From positions 1-46,474 of the forward strand of contig DJSW01000010.1 of the NCBI GenBank assembly GCA_002439085.1: a stretch of DNA of 46,474 nt. Reading direction: 5' to 3'. This document shows positions 8,575 to 17,257 of the stretch, piece after piece. Under the pieces are notes generated by a model that was given only the letters and a program-made list of their open reading frames with translations, was not told the DNA's origin and searched no databases. The position numbers and the translations under genes were made by a program. Source of the DNA: Alphaproteobacteria bacterium UBA6324 (GTDB lineage: Bacteria; Pseudomonadota; Alphaproteobacteria; CAAGCB01; CAG-977). Each line of letters begins with the position of its first letter. Positions within the stretch are counted from its first letter, which is position 1.

Positions 8575-8985
8575 ATGGATGATTTGACTCTCAGCAAAAC
8601 GATCGCGGCTTCGGGCATGAAAGCGCAAGCCCAGCGTCTGCGCGTGATTTCGGAAAATCTGGCGAACGCGGATTCTTTGGCGAAAACCCCCGGCGGCCAG
8701 CCGTACCGCCGCAAAACGGTGACGTTCCGCAACGAATTGGATCGCGAAACGGGTGCCGAAATGGTCAAGGTCGGACGCGTGTCGCGCGACCGCGGCCAGC
8801 TGGAACGCAAATACGACCCCAACCACGTCGCGGCGGGCAGCGACGGATACGTCCTGTTGCCCAACGTGAACCCGCTGGTGGAAACCATGGATATGAAAGA
8901 GGCGCAACGGACGTACGAAGCGAACCTGAACGTCATTTCCGTGTCAAAGGACATGATGTCCAAAACGCTGGATCTGATCCGCTGA
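8575..8985 (+). CDS. flgC: Flagellar basal-body rod protein FlgC
   Basis: Proximal rod subunit. 136 residues with the paired axial-protein ends: ASGMKAQAQRLRVISENLAN near the N-terminus and MDMKEAQRTYEANLNVISVS near the C-terminus. The internal NPLVETMDM is characteristic of FlgC. It starts 14 bases after flgB and is followed by fliE after 19 bases. Confidence 0.96.
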   Translation: MDDLTLSKTIAASGMKAQAQRLRVISENLANADSLAKTPGGQPYRRKTVTFRNELDRETGAEMVKVGRVSRDRGQLERKYDPNHVAAGSDGYVLLPNVNPLVETMDMKEAQRTYEANLNVISVSKDMMSKTLDLIR

Positions 8986-9004
8986 ACATAAGGGAACATA
9001 AGGT

Positions 9005-9319
9005 ATGGTCAACGACGTTTCAAAAGCTTTATCCGCTTATCAGGCGGCGGTTTCCCGACAGGTTCTGCCGTCGGATTCGCAAACGGATCCGGTGTCGCCC
9101 GCGGGGTCTTTCGCGTCGATGGTGAAAACGGCCGTCCTGCAGGCCGAACAGGACAACAAAGAGGCCGAAGTGCTGAGCATGAAGGCCGTCAAAGGCACCG
9201 CCGATATGCAAGAGGTCGTCATGGCCGTTTCCAACGCCGAAGTCGCCCTGCAAACCGTCGTCGCCGTGCGCGACAAGGTCGTTTCCGCCTATCAGGAAAT
9301 CATGCAGATGCCCATTTGA
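9005..9319 (+). CDS. fliE: Flagellar hook-basal body complex protein FliE
   Basis: Small adaptor that joins the MS ring to the rod. 104 residues. Family features: SFASMVKTAVLQAEQDNKEA, then ADMQEVVMAVSNAEVALQT and VVAVRDKVVSAYQEIMQMPI, the last being the typical C-terminus. AAGGGAA precedes the ATG. The first 30 residues are variable and polar, as usual. Confidence 0.94.
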   Translation: MVNDVSKALSAYQAAVSRQVLPSDSQTDPVSPAGSFASMVKTAVLQAEQDNKEAEVLSMKAVKGTADMQEVVMAVSNAEVALQTVVAVRDKVVSAYQEIMQMPI

Positions 9320-9337
9320 CGCGGGGGACGGGCGGTT

Positions 9338-9607
9338 ATGACGGACGTTATGGTGATCGAAGTCGGCAAAAACGCGATATTCACATTGCTGCTTATCGTC
9401 GGGCCGTTGTTGCTGGTCGCCATGATCATCGGTTTGCTGATCAGCCTGTTTCAGACGTTGACGCAAATTCAGGAAATGACGCTGGTTTTCGTGCCGAAGA
9501 TTTTGCTGGTTTTCCTGTCGCTGATTTTTTTGCTGCCGTTTATGATTGAACAGTTGCGCACCTTTACGAACGGCCTGTTCGACCGCATGATCGCGCTGGG
9601 GACGTAA
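9338..9607 (+). CDS. fliQ: Flagellar export protein FliQ
   Basis: Component of the type III export gate (FliPQR). 89 residues with two membrane-spanning hairpin segments (NAIFTLLLIVGPLLLVAMII and FVPKILLVFLSLIFLLPFMI), separated by the conserved SLFQTLTQIQEMTL. The start at 9338 is used; an in-frame ATG at 9350 is also possible. fliR follows after 4 bases. fliP is not in this cluster. Confidence 0.95.
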   Translation: MTDVMVIEVGKNAIFTLLLIVGPLLLVAMIIGLLISLFQTLTQIQEMTLVFVPKILLVFLSLIFLLPFMIEQLRTFTNGLFDRMIALGT

Positions 9608-9611
9608 GGCG

Positions 9612-10376
9612 ATGGATTGGGAAAAGCTGGTTTCGACGGAGCTGTACCATTTCCTGTTTGTTTTCGCGCGTCTGGGGGGCGCGTTTTTATTTATGCCGTT
9701 TTACGCGTCCGTGTATGTTCCGCGCCGCATCCGGTTGATTTTCGCGCTGGCGGCGGCGGCCGCGCTGACGCCCGTTCTGGCGGCGGAAATGCCGGTTTCC
9801 GCGCCGCAAAACGTGCCGGAGCTGTTCCGGTCGCTGGTAATCGAAATAACTGTCGGCGTGTTTCTGGGCATTTTTCCGTTTTTCCTGATGACCGTTTTGG
9901 ATCTGGCGGGCGTGAACGCGGCGATGGCGACCAGCTTTTCCAACGCGACCGTTTTGGATCCGCAAACGAACGTGCAATCGACCGTTTTGACCAGCTTTTT
10001 GACGCTGACGGCGGTTTTGATGATCGTCACGACGAATTTGCACCATGTGATGCTGGGCGCGGTTTTGGACAGTTACCGGACGTTTCCCGTCGGTCGGCCG
10101 TTGTTGACGGCGGATATGTCGGAATGCCTGACAAAGGCGTTGAGCGCGGCGTTTACTTACGGGTTTCAAATCGGATCGCCGTTCGTCGTGATGATCATTT
10201 TGCTGTATTCGTCAATGGGGGTGATGTCGCGGTTGATGCCGCAGCTGAACATCATGTTCGTCATCATGCCGTTGCAAGTGTATTTGGGGTTGGCGCTGTT
10301 GATGGTGTCGCTGCCGATGATGATGTGGTGGTTTCTGGATTTTTTCCAAGACAACCTCCGCCGTTTCGCGATGTAG
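9612..10376 (+). CDS. fliR: Flagellar export protein FliR
   Basis: Export-gate subunit, 254 residues, about six hydrophobic segments. Family features are FARLGGAFLFMPFYAS at the N-terminus, RIRLIFALAAAAALTP, and the central VTTNLHHVMLGAVLDSYRTF (known as NLHH in FliR), then QLNIMFVIMPLQVYLGL. flhB begins 6 bases after its stop, consistent with the FliR-FlhB interaction in the export gate. Confidence 0.95.
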   Translation: MDWEKLVSTELYHFLFVFARLGGAFLFMPFYASVYVPRRIRLIFALAAAAALTPVLAAEMPVSAPQNVPELFRSLVIEITVGVFLGIFPFFLMTVLDLAGVNAAMATSFSNATVLDPQTNVQSTVLTSFLTLTAVLMIVTTNLHHVMLGAVLDSYRTFPVGRPLLTADMSECLTKALSAAFTYGFQIGSPFVVMIILLYSSMGVMSRLMPQLNIMFVIMPLQVYLGLALLMVSLPMMMWWFLDFFQDNLRRFAM

Positions 10377-10382
10377 GTGACC

Positions 10383-11474
10383 ATGGCCGACGAACAGGAC
10401 GAATCATCCAAAACCGAAGAGGCTTCCGAGCGAAAGCTGGAGCGCGCGCGCGAAGAGGGCAACGTTCCCCTGTCGCAGGAAGTCAAAAGCTGGTTCATGC
10501 TGTTCGCCGCGCTGATGATGCTGTGGGGGCTGGCGCCGTTCATCATGGAACGCACGACGGCGATTGTTTACAAATTCATTGAACGGCCGCAGGAACTGCC
10601 TGTCGATCCGCTGGGGCTGCGCGATTTGATGCGCGACACGGCGTTGGATATGTTTGTGGTTTTGATGCTGCCCTTGGGGTTGTTTCTGGTGCTGGCGGCG
10701 GCGTCCGCGTTGGTGCAGATCGGTTTTCTGTACGCGCCGAAACGCATGGAGCTGAAGTGGGAGCGCGTCAATCTGTTCGCCAACGCCAAGGAATTCATCA
10801 CCAAAGCCAAAATCGTCGATCTGATCAAAGGCGTATTCAAAATCACGGCGGTCGGCTACGCGGGGTGGCTGGTCGTCAAACCGCGGATATTGAACATTTT
10901 GAACACGTCGTCCTTTGATGTCGCGTCGATTCTGGAACTGATCTACAAACTGCTTTTGCTGATTTTGCTGACCATGGTGATGATCGTGTTCGTCATCGCG
11001 TTTGCGGACTATTTTTATCAGAAGTTTTCCTATTTGAAACGCCAGCGCATGACAAAGCAGGAAGTCAAGGACGAATACAAACAGATGGAGGGGGATCCTC
11101 AGGTTAAAATGCGCCTGCGGTCGATCCGCATGGAACGTTTGCGCAAACGGATGATGGCCAACGTGCCGAACGCGTCCGTCGTCGTCACCAACCCGACGCA
11201 TTTCGCGGTGGCGCTGCGCTACGAACCGGAAGAGGGCATGGAAGCCCCTGTCGTTGTGGCGAAGGGGCAGGACTTCATCGCGTTGAAAATCCGCGAAATC
11301 GCGGCGCAGAACAACGTGCCGATCGTCGAAAACCCGCCGTTGGCGCGCGCGCTGTTCGCGTCGGTGGAGATTGACTCCCCCATTCCGACGGAGCATTATG
11401 CCGCCGTGGCGGACGTGATCAAGTACGTCTATCAGCTTAAAGGGAAAACTTTGCCGCAGCGGGAGGAAACCTGA
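10383..11474 (+). CDS. flhB: Flagellar export switch protein FlhB
   Basis: Controls the switch from rod/hook to filament export. 363 residues. The N-terminal cytoplasmic part has the typical KTEEASERKLERAREEGN. Four membrane segments follow, then a cytoplasmic domain with the self-cleavage motif NPTH at residues 270-273, the same place as in Salmonella FlhB (N269-P270). GTG at 10377 and ATG at 10383 are both in frame; ATG is preferred because MADEQDESSKTEEAS is the usual start. Its last bases contain the ribosome-binding site of cckA (GGGAGGAAAC). Confidence 0.97.
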   Translation: MADEQDESSKTEEASERKLERAREEGNVPLSQEVKSWFMLFAALMMLWGLAPFIMERTTAIVYKFIERPQELPVDPLGLRDLMRDTALDMFVVLMLPLGLFLVLAAASALVQIGFLYAPKRMELKWERVNLFANAKEFITKAKIVDLIKGVFKITAVGYAGWLVVKPRILNILNTSSFDVASILELIYKLLLLILLTMVMIVFVIAFADYFYQKFSYLKRQRMTKQEVKDEYKQMEGDPQVKMRLRSIRMERLRKRMMANVPNASVVVTNPTHFAVALRYEPEEGMEAPVVVAKGQDFIALKIREIAAQNNVPIVENPPLARALFASVEIDSPIPTEHYAAVADVIKYVYQLKGKTLPQREET

Positions 11475-11475
11475 A

Positions 11476-13905
11476 ATGGCGCGGGCGTTTTTTAAAAGGA
11501 TGGCCGGATTTTTCGGACTGGGCAGTTTTTTCAGGGACTGGGAAACGGTCAAGGCGTTGATGGAAAGCGAAACCGACGCGCTGGCTTTGGTGTCCGGCGG
11601 CGAAACGGTGTACGTCAACCGCGCGGGAAAGGATTTTTTCACGGACGCGTCGCTGCTGCAATCGGTGCTGAACCGCGTGCTGGACGACGAAGCCAACCGC
11701 TTGGCCTTGGCGAAATTGGAAGCGGCGGTGAAAAACGGGGCGGAAACGTCCGTCGAACTGTTGATGCGGCCGGCGCGGGGCGACGCCGGTTTTTGGGAAT
11801 GGCGGCACATTTCGGTCAAACAGCTGGATGTCGGGACGCTGTGGCGCGTGACCGACATGACGGCGGCGCGCGCTTTGGACGCCGTGATGCGGCAGGAAAC
11901 GCGCGAGCTGGTCGAATTTCTGGACATCCTGCCGATCGGGCTGTATCAGATCGACGCCGGCGGCGTGATCCGGTTCGTCAACCAACGGCTGTGCGACTGG
12001 TTGGGGTATTCCAACGTTCAGGAATTGAAAGGCCGCAAACTGGCGGACATTCTGGCCGGAACGCAAATGCCGGAGCTGGACGGGTTCTGGCACGGCGAAC
12101 TGACGTTCCGCACGCAGACGGGGGCGTTGTTCACCGCGTTCGTCAGCCACGCGGTTTATGACGAAAACGGGGAAACGATGCTGCGCGCGTCGGTCGTCCG
12201 CGACGTGATGAGCCGGCGCGAACGCGACGGTTCCGCCAAAGAGGCGGAGGTCGGATTTTCCCGCCTGTTCGCCGAAGCGCCCGTCGGCATCGCTTTTCTG
12301 GACAAGGACAATATCGTCACCGAGGCGAACTCCACCCTGTTTCAGATGTTTTCCCGTTCGCGCGAAGAAATGGTCGGCACGCCGCTGGACGATTGCATTG
12401 ACCCCGACGATTGGGCGGAATTGAAAGATAAAATGGCCAAGGTCATGACCGCCAAGCTGACCCGCGTCCACGCCGAAGTCCGCCTGAAAACGCCGCAGGA
12501 AAAATTCGCCGCCGTCTATGTCACTCCGATGACCGAAGAGGACGAGGACGGCAAACCCGACGTGTTCGGTTTCATCGCGCATTTCATCGACAACACGGAA
12601 CGACGTACGCTGGCCATGCAGTTTTCGCAGGCGCAGAAAATGCAGGCGATCGGCCAGCTGGCGGGCGGAATCGCGCACGATTTCAACAACCTGCTGACCG
12701 CGATCATCGGTTCGACGGATCTGTTGCTGCAAACGCATCCGGCGTCCGACCCCGACTTTACCGAATTGATGAACGTGCATTACAGCGCCAACCGTGCCGC
12801 CAGTCTGGTGGGGCAGCTTTTGTCCTATTCGCGCAAACAGCCGCTGCGGCCGAAATATCTGGATGTGACGGACGTTTTCGCCGATCTGCACCATATGCTT
12901 AAACGCCTGCTGGGGACGAAAGTTGCCGTCCAGATCGAAAACGGGCGCAATCTGGGGTTCATCCGCGTCGATAAAACGCAATTCGATCAGGTCTTTGTCA
13001 ATCTGGCGGTCAACGCGCGCGACGCGATGCCGGACGGCGGGACGTTTACGATTTCGACGCGGCGTCAGAAATTCCCCGCCGGTCAGTATATCGGATCGGA
13101 AGAGGCTGTCCCCGGCGAATACGTCGTCATCGACGTTTCGGACACGGGATGCGGCATCAGCGAAGAAAACCTGCAAAGGATTTTCGAGCCGTTCTTTTCC
13201 ACGAAATCGGGCGGCGTCGATTCCGGCACGGGGCTGGGGCTGGCGATGGTATATGGCAATATGCGCCAGTCCGGCGGCTATATCAGCGTGAAAAGCACGG
13301 TCGGCGCCGGCACGACGTTCAGCCTTTACCTGCCGCGCCATGCGCCCGACGACGTGCGCCGCCTGACCGAAGAGGCGGCCGCGAACGCCGTTTCGTCCGA
13401 TTACGACGTCCAGCCGCTGTCCAAGCTGGTGCGCGCGAAGCCGAACGTGCCGAAAACGGGCGACCAGCTGCAGTTCCCGTTTGCCGAAGACAGGCCGTCC
13501 CTGCCGCCGCCGCTGCTGCCGTCCGACGATTTGCGCGGGTCGGGAACCGTTCTGCTGGTCGAAGACGAAGACGGCGTCCGCGCCGTGACGCGCAAGGCGT
13601 TGACCGCCAAAGGATACACGATCGTCGAAACCGCTTGCGCCGAAGAGGCGTTGGAAAAAATCGAAAACGGCCTGACGTTCGATTTGATGATCACGGACAT
13701 GGTGATGCCGGGGATGGACGGCGTGACGCTGGCGTCCGTCTTGCGTCAAAAGGGGATTTGCAGTAAAATCCTGCTGATCTCCGGTTTTTCGGAGGAAGCC
13801 GCCCGCGGCGAAATCAAGGCTTTGCCCGATTTTTATTTTCTGGCCAAACCGTTCACGCTCAAAGAGCTGGGGGAAAAGGTCAAACGGATTATGGAGGGAA
13901 AATGA
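11476..13905 (+). CDS. cckA: CckA-type hybrid sensor histidine kinase
   Basis: Top of the CtrA phosphorelay that controls the cell cycle and motility in alphaproteobacteria. 809 residues. Order: an N-terminal PAS-like region (about 25-125), PAS (about 140-250), PAS (about 262-385), HisKA with H401 in GQLAGGIAHDFNNLLTAI, an ATPase domain with N box NLAVNAR (509-515), G1 DTGCGIS (from D556) and G2 GTGLGLAM (about 584), then a receiver domain from about 690 with phospho-acceptor D741 (ITDMVMPGMDG). The GAGTTFSLYLPR end of the ATPase domain is typical of CckA. No transmembrane helix is visible at the N-terminus, unlike Caulobacter CckA. It starts 1 base after flhB, and its stop overlaps the cysQ start. 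Confidence 0.92.
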   Translation: MARAFFKRMAGFFGLGSFFRDWETVKALMESETDALALVSGGETVYVNRAGKDFFTDASLLQSVLNRVLDDEANRLALAKLEAAVKNGAETSVELLMRPARGDAGFWEWRHISVKQLDVGTLWRVTDMTAARALDAVMRQETRELVEFLDILPIGLYQIDAGGVIRFVNQRLCDWLGYSNVQELKGRKLADILAGTQMPELDGFWHGELTFRTQTGALFTAFVSHAVYDENGETMLRASVVRDVMSRRERDGSAKEAEVGFSRLFAEAPVGIAFLDKDNIVTEANSTLFQMFSRSREEMVGTPLDDCIDPDDWAELKDKMAKVMTAKLTRVHAEVRLKTPQEKFAAVYVTPMTEEDEDGKPDVFGFIAHFIDNTERRTLAMQFSQAQKMQAIGQLAGGIAHDFNNLLTAIIGSTDLLLQTHPASDPDFTELMNVHYSANRAASLVGQLLSYSRKQPLRPKYLDVTDVFADLHHMLKRLLGTKVAVQIENGRNLGFIRVDKTQFDQVFVNLAVNARDAMPDGGTFTISTRRQKFPAGQYIGSEEAVPGEYVVIDVSDTGCGISEENLQRIFEPFFSTKSGGVDSGTGLGLAMVYGNMRQSGGYISVKSTVGAGTTFSLYLPRHAPDDVRRLTEEAAANAVSSDYDVQPLSKLVRAKPNVPKTGDQLQFPFAEDRPSLPPPLLPSDDLRGSGTVLLVEDEDGVRAVTRKALTAKGYTIVETACAEEALEKIENGLTFDLMITDMVMPGMDGVTLASVLRQKGICSKILLISGFSEEAARGEIKALPDFYFLAKPFTLKELGEKVKRIMEGK

Positions 13906-14675
13906 ACACCTACTCTTTTGATGTCAACGCCGTCGCCGGTTTGATCAAACGGGCGGGACGGGCGGTCATGGATGTTTACGCGCAGGATTTCGCCGTTTAT
14001 GAAAAGGACGACGCTTCGCCGGTGACCGAAGCCGACATGGGCGCCGAAAAAATCATTTTCGAGGGGTTGCAGGCGTTGACCCCCGACATTCCCGTTGTCG
14101 GCGAAGAACACGTCGCGGCCGGTGAAACCGGCGATTTGACGCGCGAATGTTTCTGGCTGGTCGATCCCGTGGACGGCACGGCCGATTTTGTGAAAAAGAA
14201 CGGCGAATTTACGGTCAACATCGCTTTGATCAAAGGCGATTCGCCCGTGTTCGGCGCGGTGTTCGCCCCCGTTTCCGGCACGCTGTTTTACACGACTTCG
14301 CCGACATCGGCCGTTATGGAAAAGGACGGCGCGGTCACGCCGCTGAAAACGCGCGCCGTTCCGGCCGCGGGTTATTCCGTTTTGAACAGCCGCACGCATT
14401 GCGACGAAACAAAAGTCGCGCAAATGTTGGCGGGATTGAAAATCGCGGACAGGAAACCGTGCGGCAGTTCGCTGAAATTCTGCCTGATCGCGACGGGAAC
14501 GGCGGATGTCTATCCCTGTTCGCATCGCACAAAGGAATGGGACACGGCGGCGGCGCACGCGGTTCTGCGCGCGGCGGGCGGCGAAGTGTATGACGCCGAA
14601 AACGGTGCGGTGCTGACATACCGCAAAGAGGGATTGAAAAATCCGCTGATTATCGCTTTTGGACAAAAGCGTTAG
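13902..14675 (+). CDS. cysQ: 3'(2'),5'-bisphosphate nucleotidase CysQ
   Basis: Inositol-monophosphatase-fold enzyme that removes the 3'-phosphate of PAP, a by-product of sulfate assimilation and carrier-protein modification. 257 residues. Metal-site motifs are DDASPVTEAD (36-45), VGEE (66-69) and VDPVDGTADF (87-96); the C-terminal site is KEWDTAAAHAVLRAAGG, as in CysQ. FCLIATGTADVYP is also typical of CysQ rather than SuhB or HisN. ATGA overlap with cckA implies translational coupling. Confidence 0.85.
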   Translation: MNTYSFDVNAVAGLIKRAGRAVMDVYAQDFAVYEKDDASPVTEADMGAEKIIFEGLQALTPDIPVVGEEHVAAGETGDLTRECFWLVDPVDGTADFVKKNGEFTVNIALIKGDSPVFGAVFAPVSGTLFYTTSPTSAVMEKDGAVTPLKTRAVPAAGYSVLNSRTHCDETKVAQMLAGLKIADRKPCGSSLKFCLIATGTADVYPCSHRTKEWDTAAAHAVLRAAGGEVYDAENGAVLTYRKEGLKNPLIIAFGQKR

Positions 14676-14684
14676 ACAAATTTA

Positions 14685-14713
14685 TTGACGTCCGGCGGCG
14701 GGCGTGGCATACT
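14685..14713 (+). promoter_or_regulatory. Sigma-70 type promoter
   Basis: TTGACG (14685-14690), a 17-base spacer and CATACT (14708-14713). It lies 10 bases after the cysQ stop and would start transcription near 14720, leaving a leader of about 17 bases before the ATG at 14737. This argues against the upstream in-frame GTG at 14704 as the start of the next gene. Confidence 0.6.
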
Positions 14714-14736
14714 GGCGAAAAATGAAAGGCGGAACC

Positions 14737-15708
14737 ATGACCGAATATAAAGCGCAAGAACCGAAAATTCCTTTTCAGATTCAGGCCTATACCGATGAGG
14801 GGCGCAACCGTTTCGCCCACCTGATCAACATGATCGCCGATCATTCTCCGACGGGGCGCGCCGTGTTGGAGGATGCGGCCAAATCCGGTTACAAACTGCA
14901 GATGCAGGCGATGTCCGGCACGCAGGGATTCGTGTGCGACGAATTGAAAACGGTTTTCCTCAGCACCTGTTACGACGACGACGTTTTGGTCGAAACGCTG
15001 GCGCACGAATGCCGCCACGTCCAGCAGGGCATGAAGGGAATGCCCGACAATTTCCATGAATTTGTTATTCGCGACGCCGTCAAGGTCAACCGCGCGATCG
15101 AAGCCGATGCCGAAGTGATCGGGGCGTCCGTTTGCTATGAAATCATGAAAAACGGCGGCAACGACGCGCCGTTGAAGGCGTTGGAAAAGAAAGTGCCGAA
15201 AATCGTCAACGGCATGATGGCGGCGTCCAAGGGCGACGAAAAGGTCGCTTCGCCGGAAATGATGCGCGGCGCGTTCGACGGGTGGTTCAAAAACAAAGCC
15301 ATTATGGATATTTATGAAAAATCCGTCATCACCAACGACTGTCTGGGCAATTCCATGCGCGACTATCGCGATTCCAAACGGACGGATTTTTTCAAACGCG
15401 AAATGAATTCGTCGGAAATCGTCAATATGGTCTGCCATGATTCCGCAGGCAAATGCTATTGGTCAACCAATCCCGACGTGATGGAGGAACCCGCCCGTCT
15501 GCAGGTGGCCGAAAGCACGGTCGTCTTCGCCAAATCCGTCAACGAAGGCCGCGCGGAGGACGGATTGAACGTCGATACGTCGTACGAGGGGCTGTACGTT
15601 TACGGCAAACCTCTGCCCGCGCCCGCAAAAACGGCGGAACAGCCGAAAAAGGCGGACAAATCCGCGGCGTTCAACGCGATTATGGCGCGGCGCAAGCTGT
15701 CTCGCTGA
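14737..15708 (+). CDS. Putative zinc metallopeptidase (DUF6782-like)
   Basis: 323 residues, no signal peptide or membrane segment. A HExxH motif is present as H90-E91-C92-R93-H94 in ETLAHECRHVQQG, within an aliphatic helix. EADAEVIGAS 28 residues later (E122/E126) could supply the third zinc ligand, as in gluzincin-type proteases. I associate this layout with the DUF6782 family of putative metallopeptidases in alphaproteobacteria, from memory. The tail is Lys/Ala-rich (PAPAKTAEQPKKADKSAA), and the last residues are basic (ARRKLSR). Substrate unknown. Monocistronic between cysQ and recA with its own promoter. A start at 14722 is possible. Confidence 0.6.
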   Translation: MTEYKAQEPKIPFQIQAYTDEGRNRFAHLINMIADHSPTGRAVLEDAAKSGYKLQMQAMSGTQGFVCDELKTVFLSTCYDDDVLVETLAHECRHVQQGMKGMPDNFHEFVIRDAVKVNRAIEADAEVIGASVCYEIMKNGGNDAPLKALEKKVPKIVNGMMAASKGDEKVASPEMMRGAFDGWFKNKAIMDIYEKSVITNDCLGNSMRDYRDSKRTDFFKREMNSSEIVNMVCHDSAGKCYWSTNPDVMEEPARLQVAESTVVFAKSVNEGRAEDGLNVDTSYEGLYVYGKPLPAPAKTAEQPKKADKSAAFNAIMARRKLSR

Positions 15709-15732
15709 TTCCTTTTTTGAAAAAATGTTTCC

Positions 15733-15777
15733 CGTTTGTTCTTTTTCCCTTGAAATCAAGAACAAACGTGGTACATT
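15733..15777 (+). promoter_or_regulatory. recA promoter with SOS-box-like site and 11-bp palindrome
   Basis: CGTTTGTTCTT (15733-15743) and AAGAACAAACG (15758-15768) are perfect inverted repeats with a 14-base spacer. A promoter fits as TTGAAA (15750-15755), 16 bases, TACATT (15772-15777). Overlapping it, GAAC-AAACGTG-GTAC (15760-15774) matches 7 of 8 defined positions of the alphaproteobacterial LexA site GAAC-N7-GAAC. LexA control of recA is therefore likely. The palindrome could alternatively end the upstream gene. Confidence 0.55.
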
Positions 15778-15827
15778 TTACGGTGTTGCTCTTGACGTGA
15801 TTTTATGGGATAAAGAGACACCGTGTT

Positions 15828-16895
15828 ATGGAACAAACCGTTTTACATTTAGTGGACAAGGATACGATGGATAAGGAAAAGGCATTGGCTGCCGCTCTCA
15901 GCCAAATCGAACGCGCTTTCGGCAAAGGGTCGATCATGCGTCTGGGGCAAAGTGAAAACGCCGTCGAGATTCCGGCGATTTCGACGGGATCGCTGGGGCT
16001 GGACATCGCTTTGGGGATCGGCGGGCTGCCCCGCGGCCGCATTGTCGAGGTTTACGGTCCCGAAAGTTCGGGTAAAACGACGCTGGCGCAGCACGTCGTC
16101 GCGCAGGCGCAAAAGGCCGGCGGCAAATGCGCCTATATCGACGCGGAACACGCGTTGGATCCGATTTACGCCAAAAAGCTGGGCGTTGACATCGACAACC
16201 TGCTGATTTCCCAGCCGGACACGGGGGAACAGGCGTTGGAAATCGCCGACACGCTGGTGCGTTCGGGCGCGATCGACGTGCTGGTCGTCGATTCTGTCGC
16301 GGCGTTGGTGCCGAAAGCCGAATTGGAAGGCGAAATGGGCGATTCCCACGTCGGTTTGCAGGCGCGCCTGATGTCGCAGGCTTTGCGTAAACTGACGGCG
16401 TCGGTGGCGCGGTCGAACACGCTGATCATCTTTATCAACCAGCTGCGTATGAAAATCGGCGTGATGTTCGGCAATCCCGAAACGACGACGGGCGGCAACG
16501 CGCTGAAATTCTACGCGTCGGTGCGTATCGAAATCCGCCGCGGCGCGCAGATCAAGGACAAGGACGAAACGATCGGCAACAACACGACGGTCAAAATCGT
16601 GAAAAACAAAGTCGCCCCTCCGTTCAGAACGGTCGAATTCGACATCATCTACGGCGAAGGCATTTCCAAAACGGGCGAGCTGATCGACTTGGGCATCAAG
16701 GCGGGATTGATCGAAAAATCCGGCGCGTGGATGTCGTACAAGGGCGAACGGTGGCAGGGACGTGAAAACGCGCGCGCTTTCCTGCGCGCCAATCCCGCGG
16801 TCGCCGACGAAATCGAACAGCAGATCCGCGCCAAGGCCGGATTGCTGTCCCAGCAGATGATCGGCGACGAAATCGACGCCGCGGACGAAAAATAA
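15828..16895 (+). CDS. recA: Recombinase RecA
   Basis: Strand-exchange ATPase of homologous recombination and co-protease of the SOS response. 355 residues. Walker A is GPESSGKTT, Walker B is VLVVDSVAAL, loop L2 is around GNPETTTGG, and the P-loop partner motif FINQLRMKIGVMFG is intact. The start at 15828 gives MEQTVLHLVDKDTMDKEKAL, comparable to longer alphaproteobacterial RecA N-termini. An in-frame ATG at 15867 (MDKEKALAAAL) has a better ribosome-binding site (AAGGA) and could be used instead. A terminator follows at 16919. Confidence 0.98.
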   Translation: MEQTVLHLVDKDTMDKEKALAAALSQIERAFGKGSIMRLGQSENAVEIPAISTGSLGLDIALGIGGLPRGRIVEVYGPESSGKTTLAQHVVAQAQKAGGKCAYIDAEHALDPIYAKKLGVDIDNLLISQPDTGEQALEIADTLVRSGAIDVLVVDSVAALVPKAELEGEMGDSHVGLQARLMSQALRKLTASVARSNTLIIFINQLRMKIGVMFGNPETTTGGNALKFYASVRIEIRRGAQIKDKDETIGNNTTVKIVKNKVAPPFRTVEFDIIYGEGISKTGELIDLGIKAGLIEKSGAWMSYKGERWQGRENARAFLRANPAVADEIEQQIRAKAGLLSQQMIGDEIDAADEK

Positions 16896-16918
16896 TCCGC
16901 GCGAACGGAAATGAAAAA

Positions 16919-16941
16919 GAGGGGCGCGTCCCCTCGTTTTT
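16919..16941 (+). terminator. Terminator after recA
   Basis: GAGGGG (16919-16924), loop CGCGT, CCCCTC (16930-16935), then GTTTTT. It lies 24 bases past the recA stop. Confidence 0.8.
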
Positions 16942-17084
16942 CGTGTTTGCGAAAAATCCTTTGCCCGATTCGGAACGGCGGCGAAGTCCGGTCAGGACGT
17001 GCCGTCGTCCGACGAATGGCCGACGAAGCGGGATCGGACAAAGGCGGAAAAGGACGGACAAGACGAAAAAACATAAAAAAAGTG

Positions 17085-17113
17085 TTGTCAACCCCGTTCC
17101 GCGGTGCTATATA
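17085..17113 (+). promoter_or_regulatory. Promoter of the initiator tRNA
   Basis: TTGTCA (17085-17090), a 17-base spacer, TATATA (17108-17113). Predicted start near 17120, ten bases before the tRNA. Strong by consensus and consistent with a single-gene tRNA unit. Confidence 0.8.
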
Positions 17114-17129
17114 ACATCCGTTATCTGAT

Positions 17130-17207
<78 letters not shown>

Positions 17208-17210
17208 ATA

Positions 17211-17242
17211 AAAAAGAGGAAGTTTTGCTTCCTCTTTTTTTT
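17211..17242. terminator. Bidirectional terminator between tRNA-fMet and the metal ATPase
   Basis: AAAAAGAGGAAG (17211-17222), loop TTTTG, CTTCCTCTTTTT (17228-17239) and further T. A-tract and T-tract flank the stem, so it can end the tRNA on the plus strand and the ATPase gene on the minus strand. Confidence 0.88.
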
Positions 17243-17257
17243 GTTTTTCCGTTCTTT

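Noticed and set aside
11437..13749. Very long (770-codon) open frame antisense to cckA
   Set aside because: Arg/Gln/His-rich product with no motif; it is the mirror of GC-rich codons of cckA, whose domains are unambiguous.
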